From Dolichospermum sp. FACHB-1091 (GTDB lineage: Bacteria > Cyanobacteriota > Cyanobacteriia > Cyanobacteriales > Nostocaceae): a DNA stretch of 48,171 nt. Made by a program: the position numbers and the translations under genes. The notes below the pieces were generated by a model, which did no database searches, was not told the origin of the DNA, and saw only the letters and a program-made list of their open reading frames with translations. Positions within the stretch are counted from its first letter, which is position 1, and each line of letters opens with the position of its first letter. Below, one piece after another: positions 42,184-48,171 of this stretch. The stretch covers positions 1-48,171 of the forward strand of contig NZ_JACJSB010000034.1 of assembly GCF_014697585.1 (NCBI RefSeq), written 5' to 3'.

Positions 42184-45100
42184 ATGACTGTAACTATTCC
42201 TAATCTCCCTAGTCTTTACGAAGCTTTCTCCACAGAAGCCAAATGGCAAAAATTCTGGGAAGATAACCAGGTTTACAAGGCCGACCCCAACCACAAAGGT
42301 GAACCCTACTGCGTTGTTATCCCTCCACCTAATGTTACTGGTAGTTTACACATGGGTCACGCCTTTGAAGGAGCTATCATTGACACCCTGGTGCGTTACC
42401 ACCGCATGAAAGGACGCAATACCCTCTGGTTGCCGGGAACTGACCACGCTAGTATAGCAGTGCAAACGATTCTAGAAAAACAACTCAAGGCCGAGGGGAA
42501 AACTCGTCATGATTTGGGACGGGAAAAGTTCCTAGAACGGGCTTGGCAATGGAAGGCGGAATCTGGTGGTACAATTATTAATCAGTTAAAACGGTTAGGG
42601 GTATCTGTAGACTGGACTAGGGAACGCTTTACTTTAGATGAGGGTTTATCAAAGGCTGTTTTAGAAGCGTTTATTCGTCTCCATGAAGAGGGTTTAATTC
42701 ACCGTAGTAACTATTTAGTCAATTGGTGTCCTGCTTCGGGTTCGGCTGTATCTGATTTGGAAGTAGAACCTAAAGAGGTAAATGGTAATTTATGGTACTT
42801 CCGTTATCCCCTCAGTGACGGTTCTGGTTTTCTGGAAGTGGCGACAACTCGCCCAGAAACTATGTTAGGTGATACGGGAGTGGCAGTTAACCCCAATGAT
42901 GATAGGTATAAACATCTGATTGGTAAGACCGTAACTTTACCGATGATGAACCGAGAAATACCCATTATTGGTGATGAATTGGTGGACGCGACCTTTGGGA
43001 CGGGTTGTGTTAAAGTGACTCCAGCCCATGACCCTAATGATTTTGAAATGGGTAAACGTCATGATTTACCGTTCATTAATATTATGAATAAGGACGGTAC
43101 ACTGAATGAAAATGCGGGGGATTTTCAAGGTCAAGACCGCTTTGTTGCTCGTAAAAACTTGGTCGCTAGGTTAGAAATTGAAGGCGTTTTAGTTAAAGTT
43201 GAAGAATATAAACATACAGTACCTTATAGCGATCGCGGTAAAGTCCCTGTTGAACCGCTCCTTTCTACCCAGTGGTTTGTCAAAATCCGCCCTCTGGCTG
43301 ATAAAACCTTAGATTTCCTCGATACCCAAGATTCCCCGGAAATAGTCCCCCAACGTTGGACTAAAGTTTATCGTGATTGGTTGGTAAATCTACGTGATTG
43401 GTGTATTTCTCGTCAATTGTGGTGGGGGCATCAAATCCCCGCTTGGTATGCTATTAGCGAAACTGAAGGGGAAATTACGGATACAACTCCTTATTTTGTC
43501 GCCCGGAATGAAGCAGAAGCCTTAGAAAAAGCTAAAATCCAATTTGGGGAAGATGTCCAATTAATACAAGACCCCGATGTTTTAGATACTTGGTTTTCTT
43601 CGGGACTGTGGCCATTTTCAACTTTAGGTTGGCCGGAAGAAACGGAAGACCTAGCCACATATTACCCGACTACTACCCTAGTGACTGGTTTTGATATTAT
43701 CTTTTTCTGGGTAGCAAGAATGACAATGATGGGTACACATTTTACTGGGAAAATGCCCTTTAAAACTGTGTATATTCATGGTTTAGTTCGGGATGAAAAT
43801 AATAAGAAAATGTCGAAATCTGCAAATAATGGTATTGATCCTTTATTGTTGATTTCCAAATATGGAACGGACGCTTTACGGTACACCTTAATTAAGGAAG
43901 TTGCTGGCGCTGGTCAAGATATTCGTTTAGAATATGACCGGAAAAAAGATGAATCTATTTCGGTAGAAGCTTCTCGCAATTTTGCCAATAAATTGTGGAA
44001 TGCAGCCCGATTTGTAATGATGAATTTGGACGGACAAACTCCAGCCCAATTAGGTCAACCAGTTACCACAGAATTAAGTGATAGGTGGATTCTTTCCCGT
44101 TTTAACCAAGTTGTTAAACAAACAAATCATGACATTGATAATTATGGTTTAGGAGAAGCAGCAAAGGGACTTTATGAATTTATTTGGGGTGATTTCTGTG
44201 ATTGGTATATTGAGTTAGTAAAATCCAGATTACAGAAAGATGCAGACCCTATATCTCGCAAAATTGCCCAACAAATCATCGCTTATGTTTTAGAAGGGAT
44301 TTTAAAATTATTACATCCCTTTATGCCTCATATTACTGAAGAAATCTGGCAAACTCTCACCCAACAACCAGCGGAAAATCCCCAACTGTTACCTTTACAA
44401 TCCTATCCTGAACCCGATTATCATCTGATTGATTCAGCATTGGAAACCCAGTTTAATTTATTAATTGACACAATTCGCACAATTCGCAATTTACGAGCAG
44501 AAGCAGATATTAAACCAGGGGTAAAAATTACTGCAAATTTGCAAAGTGAAAGCGAAAATGAAAGGTTTATTCTCACTGCGGGACAGGCTTATATTCAGGA
44601 TTTAGCCAAAGTTGAAACATTGACAATTGTTGATAATAATCCTATTGTGATTCCCGCAGAAACTCCACCAGTTGAAGATAGTAAATATTGGGGTGGAATC
44701 ACGACCGTTGCTTTAATTATTCTTGGGTTTATCGCTTTGCGAGTAGCTTTATTTGTGGCAAATACTGCGTTAGATATTCCCATTTTTGGCACTAGTTTTG
44801 AACTAATTGGTTTGGGTTATGTCGGTTGGTTTGCTTTCCGCTATTTACTCAATGCTGAAACAAGAAAAGAGTTATTTGCAAAATATTTTCCAGCTAGTGA
44901 AACACCAACTGAACCACAAGTTTTACCAACAGTAACCGAGAATGAAAAAGAAAATTCCATTGCGGGTGTTGTCGGTACTGTACAGGTAGTAATTCCCTTA
45001 AAAGGAGTTGTAGATATTGAAGTTGTGCGAGCTAAATTGGAGAAAGCTTTGCAAAAAGCCCAAGCCGAAGCCCAATCTTTGACTGCTAGATTAAGCAATT

Positions 45101-45216
45101 CTAAATTTGTGGATAAAGCTCCCGCAGATGTGGTACAAACTGCCAGGGAGACTTTATTAGAAGCACAAAAACAAGCAGAAATTTTACGTCTACGTCTTGA
45201 GACATTATCTGGGTGA
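42184..45216 (+). CDS. valS: Valyl-tRNA synthetase with CAAD membrane-anchor domain
   Basis: This class I synthetase charges tRNA-Val and edits misactivated Thr. It shows the HIGH-type motif HMGH (56-59), the [14 protein letters not shown] and [15 protein letters not shown] editing region, KMSKS (about 542-546), and an anticodon-binding domain. After about residue 825 comes [12 protein letters not shown] and two hydrophobic helices ([34 protein letters not shown]): the CAAD domain known from Anabaena 7120, where it anchors the synthetase to thylakoid membrane. A C-terminal coiled coil (about 955-1010) closes the protein. At 1010 residues it is longer than ValRS without CAAD. Confidence 0.96.
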   Translation: MTVTIPNLPSLYEAFSTEAKWQKFWEDNQVYKADPNHKGEPYCVVIPPPNVTGSLHMGHAFEGAIIDTLVRYHRMKGRNTLWLPGTDHASIAVQTILEKQLKAEGKTRHDLGREKFLERAWQWKAESGGTIINQLKRLGVSVDWTRERFTLDEGLSKAVLEAFIRLHEEGLIHRSNYLVNWCPASGSAVSDLEVEPKEVNGNLWYFRYPLSDGSGFLEVATTRPETMLGDTGVAVNPNDDRYKHLIGKTVTLPMMNREIPIIGDELVDATFGTGCVKVTPAHDPNDFEMGKRHDLPFINIMNKDGTLNENAGDFQGQDRFVARKNLVARLEIEGVLVKVEEYKHTVPYSDRGKVPVEPLLSTQWFVKIRPLADKTLDFLDTQDSPEIVPQRWTKVYRDWLVNLRDWCISRQLWWGHQIPAWYAISETEGEITDTTPYFVARNEAEALEKAKIQFGEDVQLIQDPDVLDTWFSSGLWPFSTLGWPEETEDLATYYPTTTLVTGFDIIFFWVARMTMMGTHFTGKMPFKTVYIHGLVRDENNKKMSKSANNGIDPLLLISKYGTDALRYTLIKEVAGAGQDIRLEYDRKKDESISVEASRNFANKLWNAARFVMMNLDGQTPAQLGQPVTTELSDRWILSRFNQVVKQTNHDIDNYGLGEAAKGLYEFIWGDFCDWYIELVKSRLQKDADPISRKIAQQIIAYVLEGILKLLHPFMPHITEEIWQTLTQQPAENPQLLPLQSYPEPDYHLIDSALETQFNLLIDTIRTIRNLRAEADIKPGVKITANLQSESENERFILTAGQAYIQDLAKVETLTIVDNNPIVIPAETPPVEDSKYWGGITTVALIILGFIALRVALFVANTALDIPIFGTSFELIGLGYVGWFAFRYLLNAETRKELFAKYFPASETPTEPQVLPTVTENEKENSIAGVVGTVQVVIPLKGVVDIEVVRAKLEKALQKAQAEAQSLTARLSNSKFVDKAPADVVQTARETLLEAQKQAEILRLRLETLSG

Positions 45217-45363
45217 AGAGACTTCCAATTAAAAAAATACCCAAAAATTTCTTGTGGTGCGGGCCGAAAAGCCCGCTAATAATACAAGGATTGCTGGAGC
45301 GAAGATTGGATAGCGAGGCGCTGCTGCAAGCAGTTCATCTTTTTTGTGGAGTTCTCTTAGACA
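45217..45363. other. Convergent spacer between valS and the ABC1 kinase gene
   Basis: 147 bases. A short GCGGGC-CGAAAA-GCCCGC hairpin (about 45257-45274) could serve as a terminator for either gene, but lacks a T-run. Nothing else is evident. Confidence 0.4.
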
Positions 45364-47355
45364 TTATTCAGATGCTAATAATTCCCGAATTATCCGAGTT
45401 ACGGCTTTTTGAGTGACGCGATTAGCAATTTGTTGACCTAAACGCTGCACTCCTGGATTAACCATGATTTGGGCTAATTGCGGGGCTATTTTAGTAGCAT
45501 CAAAACCTTTAGTTTCTCGCAGAATACCAGCAATGCGTTTAATATATTCTAAGGTTTGTTGTTGTTCAACTGTTGCTGATGGGATTTGATTTACTGCTGT
45601 TAATCCTACCCTTTCTCGGAGTATATAGGTGAAGTTATGTAAAGCATTTTTACTAACAGCATCTACACTATTGAAAAATTCATCAACTAATCTATCACGA
45701 ATAAATGAACCGCGTTCTGAAGCAAGAAATTCTACTCCTTGATTGAGGACTAAGTTAAGATCATATTCCTGGTTGCTGCGGGCATTTTTTAACAAGTTTT
45801 CCAAACGATTCCAGCGGAATTTACCATCTTTAAAAAGTAACTCTTTTAATGATGTTCTTAATTCATCTGCGGGGTCTGTTAATAACCGTTTAGCAACATA
45901 AGGATAGGCTTCGCTGAGAACTTTGAAGTTGGGATCTATATAAATTGCAATTCCTTCTAAAGTGACAAGAGAACGAATAATTAAAGCGTAATAAGGTGGA
46001 ACACGGAAAGGATATTCATACATTAAAGCCGATAAATCATCGGTAATACTTTTAATATTCAAATCCGCTACACTTGCACCTTCCGCGTTAGCAAATACCT
46101 TAGCAAAAGCCGGAACAATAGGGGTAAGGTCCGTTTCTGGAGTCAGAAATTCTAGCTTTACATAGTCCTTTGCTAAACTATCAAATTCTCGGTTAACAAC
46201 ATGAACAATTGCCTCAATTAAACCATAACGTTGGGCTGGTTTAACTTCGCTCATCATCCCAAAATCAAGATAAGCTAATTTACCATCCATAGTAGCTAAC
46301 AAGTTACCTGGGTGGGGGTCAGCATGGAAAAATCCATGTTCTAATAATTGACGCAAGGAACACTGAACACCAATTTCAATTAAATACCGCGCATTGATTC
46401 CTAAAGCCGCAATTTTTTCTGGTTGAGTTAATTTTAAACCGTTAATCCATTCCATCGTTAAAACCCGACGGTTGGTGTATTCCCAGTAAATTTTTGGTAC
46501 ATAAATATCCTTCATGTTACCATATAACTCAAAAAAGCGTTCGGCATTTTCCCCTTCATGAATATAATCCATTTCTTCAAAAATGCGATCGCCCAATTCA
46601 TCTAAAATCCCGACTAAATCACTACGCACCCGCTTGACTTTGCGCTGTACCCAACCAGCCAGATTTCGTAAAATATACAAATCTATAGTAATTCGTTCCC
46701 GTAAATCTGGACGTTGAACTTTAATCGCTACCTCTTCCCCAGTTTTCAATTTTCCTTTATATACCTGTCCCAAGGAAGCAGCCGCAATGGGTTGAGCAGA
46801 TAATTCTGCATAAATTTCTCCCGGTGGCGCTCCTAGTTCTTCTTCTATAAACTGGTAAGCTATTTCATTAGGAAAAGCCGGTAATTGATCTTGCAGTTTA
46901 GTTAATTCTTCTAAATAAACTGGTGGAACTAAATCTGGTCTGGTAGATAAAGCTTGACCGATTTTAATGTAAGCCGGACCGAGTTTTGTTAATAATTTTC
47001 TGAGTTGAATGGCGCGACGTTGTTCATTTTTTACCAAAATTCCCCATTGCTTATCCCACCATAAGCCAAATGCAAAGGAAATTGTTGGTTTAAGAACCGT
47101 CAAAATCCGCCCTAAAACTTGCAGAAATCGTCCACTATATTGTTCTTGTATTTCCACAGGATCATACAGCACTGTCTCTGGTTCAGATCCTGTTGTCACT
47201 CGCGGCTTATGTCTCGGCTGTCTGGAGACTTCCGCTGACTTGATTACTAAAGTCTCTGCACTTTTTTCCGCTATGACTTCAATTACGGACAATTCGCCTC
47301 CGCGACTGTCCTCCTGAATTGTTCGAGAACTAGGGGGAAGTGTCTTAACCATCAT
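45364..47355 (-). CDS. ABC1/UbiB (AarF)-family atypical kinase
   Basis: The 663-residue protein shows the UbiB family signatures: the KxGQ-type motif YIKIGQALSTRPDLVP, the Ala-rich loop AAASLGQVYKG replacing the Gly-rich loop, the ExD motif EEMDYIHEGENAE, catalytic HADPHPGNLL and YLDFGMM. These kinases or ATPases support ubiquinone synthesis in proteobacteria and plastoquinone/prenyl-lipid homeostasis in plastids and cyanobacteria. A role in quinone metabolism is inferred. The N-terminal ~65 residues are low-complexity and variable. The start is MMVKT at 47355 (or the next codon); no strong Shine-Dalgarno is seen. It is convergent with valS. Confidence 0.93.
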   Translation of the reverse strand: MMVKTLPPSSRTIQEDSRGGELSVIEVIAEKSAETLVIKSAEVSRQPRHKPRVTTGSEPETVLYDPVEIQEQYSGRFLQVLGRILTVLKPTISFAFGLWWDKQWGILVKNEQRRAIQLRKLLTKLGPAYIKIGQALSTRPDLVPPVYLEELTKLQDQLPAFPNEIAYQFIEEELGAPPGEIYAELSAQPIAAASLGQVYKGKLKTGEEVAIKVQRPDLRERITIDLYILRNLAGWVQRKVKRVRSDLVGILDELGDRIFEEMDYIHEGENAERFFELYGNMKDIYVPKIYWEYTNRRVLTMEWINGLKLTQPEKIAALGINARYLIEIGVQCSLRQLLEHGFFHADPHPGNLLATMDGKLAYLDFGMMSEVKPAQRYGLIEAIVHVVNREFDSLAKDYVKLEFLTPETDLTPIVPAFAKVFANAEGASVADLNIKSITDDLSALMYEYPFRVPPYYALIIRSLVTLEGIAIYIDPNFKVLSEAYPYVAKRLLTDPADELRTSLKELLFKDGKFRWNRLENLLKNARSNQEYDLNLVLNQGVEFLASERGSFIRDRLVDEFFNSVDAVSKNALHNFTYILRERVGLTAVNQIPSATVEQQQTLEYIKRIAGILRETKGFDATKIAPQLAQIMVNPGVQRLGQQIANRVTQKAVTRIIRELLASE

Positions 47356-47610
47356 GAAGAAGCCACCAGTTAAATCAACGTTGTTAAATATTGTAACAAT
47401 ATCTTGTCTTTTAGAAATATTTTTGTCAATTATTATATTTTATGTTTTTGTAAGCTACAGCGAGTCTTAATTTGATACATTACGATTAAGAAGATTATGA
47501 TAGTAGTTTTTTGCTCTCGCAGAGCAGCAGAGGAGGCGGAGAAAAGAGAAATATAGAGGTTTTTATCTAAATTTGGGACTTTTTTATTTGCAAGTCTCTT
47601 TTTAAATTAG
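47356..47610. other. Spacer before the terminal repeat array
   Basis: This AT-rich spacer upstream of the ABC1 kinase contains a GAGCAGCAGAGGAGGCGGAG-type purine stretch common in cyanobacterial intergenic DNA. No gene or clear promoter was recognised. Confidence 0.35.
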
Positions 47611-47771
47611 AAGATTGATTAAATAATTTGGATATTTTGTTCTAGAGATATAAGTTATTTATATAAGATTTTGGGAAAAAATCACTTTCTCAATAAACAG
47701 GGGTCTATTCTCATGAATATTGAGAATTTTGTCAATAATTTCACGAGTTTTGGTAATTTCAGCCAAGGGAC

Positions 47772-47800
47772 TTGACAGTGTTTTGAGTTTCGGGTATGAT
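47772..47800 (+). promoter_or_regulatory. Promoter in repeat unit 1 (TTGACA-17-TATGAT)
   Basis: A perfect -35 box TTGACA (47772-47777), a 17-base spacer and a -10 box TATGAT (47795-47800). Transcription would start at about 47807 and read AGTTTTGAATTACTAAGATT near its end. It is the best sigma-70-type promoter in the window. Confidence 0.75.
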
Positions 47801-47806
47801 GATGTT

Positions 47807-47898
47807 ATTGGTGGGAAATACTGCGCCCATATATATAGAGTTTTGAATTACTAAGATTATTATTTCCAAAATAAATCTCCGCAGTAGGGAAATAATAA
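47807..47898 (+). ncRNA. Candidate small RNA of repeat unit 1 (possibly NsiR1-like)
   Basis: The region after the promoter has no coding frame. It includes TGGG...GCCCA pairing at its 5' end and an 11-bp inverted repeat TTATTATTTCC / GGAAATAATAA (47857-47898) in the space after the unit. The exact 3' end is unclear. NsiR1 of Anabaena 7120 is likewise encoded by tandem repeats each with a promoter, upstream of hetF; identity with it is a guess. Confidence 0.4.
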
Positions 47899-48078
47899 CC
47901 ACAAATTCTGAAATTACAAGATTGATTAAATAATTTGGATATTTTGTTATAGGGATATAAGTTATTTATATAAGATTTTAGGAAAAAAGAACTTTCTCAA
48001 TAAACAGGGGTCTATTCTCATGAATATTGAGAATTTTGTCAATAATTTCACGAGTTTCGGTAATTTCAGCCAAGGGAC

Positions 48079-48107
48079 TTGACAGTGTTTTGAGTTTCGG
48101 GTATGAT
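48079..48107 (+). promoter_or_regulatory. Promoter in repeat unit 2 (TTGACA-17-TATGAT)
   Basis: The same boxes and spacing as in unit 1, 307 bases further on. Keeping the promoter intact in both copies suggests that each unit is transcribed on its own. Confidence 0.72.
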
Positions 48108-48171
48108 GATGTTATTGGTGGGAAATAGTGCGCCCATATATATAGAGTTTTGAATTACTAAGATTATTATT

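Larger units (their letters stand above)
47611..48171 (+). repeat. Tandem repeat array, 307-bp period, running out of the window
   Basis: 47611-47864 and 47918-48171 are nearly identical over 254 bases (AAGATTGATTAAATAATTTG to AATTACTAAGATTATTATT), separated by 53 bases. The second copy reaches the window edge, so more may follow. Each unit has a hairpin ATTCTCA / TGAGAAT (47707-47727), a near-consensus promoter and a short downstream tail. There is no coding frame in the unit. This resembles arrays of small-RNA genes such as NsiR1. Confidence 0.88.

Noticed and set aside
45213-45416. 67-codon frame overlapping the valS stop
   Set aside because: It spans the convergent spacer into the ABC1 kinase gene and has no ribosome-binding site of its own or recognisable sequence.
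47611-48171. CRISPR array
   Set aside because: Repeat units are about 254 bases with a 53-base gap and a promoter in each, unlike 24-48-base CRISPR repeats; no cas genes are present.

Overview
The window is about 48 kb of chromosome from a filamentous, probably heterocyst-forming cyanobacterium (Nostocales, Anabaena/Dolichospermum-like). The evidence is the overlapping psbD-psbC pair, many HIP1 octamers (GCGATCGC), nifJ, labA, a valyl-tRNA synthetase carrying the cyanobacterial membrane-anchoring CAAD domain, DUF1815, and many short palindromic repeats and MITE-like elements. Base composition is AT-rich throughout.

Layout. 1-1.6 kb: end of psbD, psbC and a terminator. 1.7-3 kb: an outer-membrane beta-barrel protein and a decayed Uma2 nuclease. 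3-6.8 kb (minus strand): metG, labA, lptC. 7.5-11.9 kb: an alpha/beta hydrolase, DUF1815, a wrecked IS200/IS605 tnpA split by a MITE, dapB and a small membrane protein. 12-15.7 kb: nifJ, with an in-frame repeat insertion. 15.7-23.4 kb is an accessory region: a PIN toxin split by a MITE with its antitoxin, Uma2 and Rpn-type nucleases, a two-frame STAND NTPase/TPR locus, an intact VapBC-like pair and a DUF697 GTPase.

23.5-32.5 kb is the most interesting part, a RiPP (ribosomal peptide) island. It holds two unrelated double-glycine peptide genes (24053 and 29714). Each lies behind a copy of the same ~455-bp block, and the copies are 5.65 kb apart. Between them are a Cys-rich protein, three tandem Nif11-leader precursors whose cores carry one or two X-Tyr-Gly motifs, a 7-Cys SPASM radical SAM enzyme and a small PlpY-like protein. 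This matches the 'spliceotide' pathway of Pleurocapsa (PlpA/PlpX/PlpY), in which tyramine is cut out of the backbone to leave an alpha-keto-beta-amino acid. A PpiC-type foldase and a HopA1-family protein, both known from peptide-maturation loci, follow. No exporter or C39 protease gene lies in the window.

32.7-47.4 kb returns to core metabolism: ppc, a GH15/phosphorylase-kinase-like protein, an unusual CBM20-SGNH-DUF1796 fusion, a possible 59-residue small gene, valS and an ABC1/UbiB kinase. The window ends inside a 307-bp-period tandem repeat. Each unit has a near-consensus promoter, which suggests a small-RNA array resembling NsiR1.

The second notable signal is in the STAND locus. A 142-residue helical protein ends at a CCCAAAG slippery heptamer, a stop codon and a 9-bp hairpin, with the NTPase in the -1 frame and no ATG of its own. 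This layout fits programmed -1 frameshifting or tight translational coupling.
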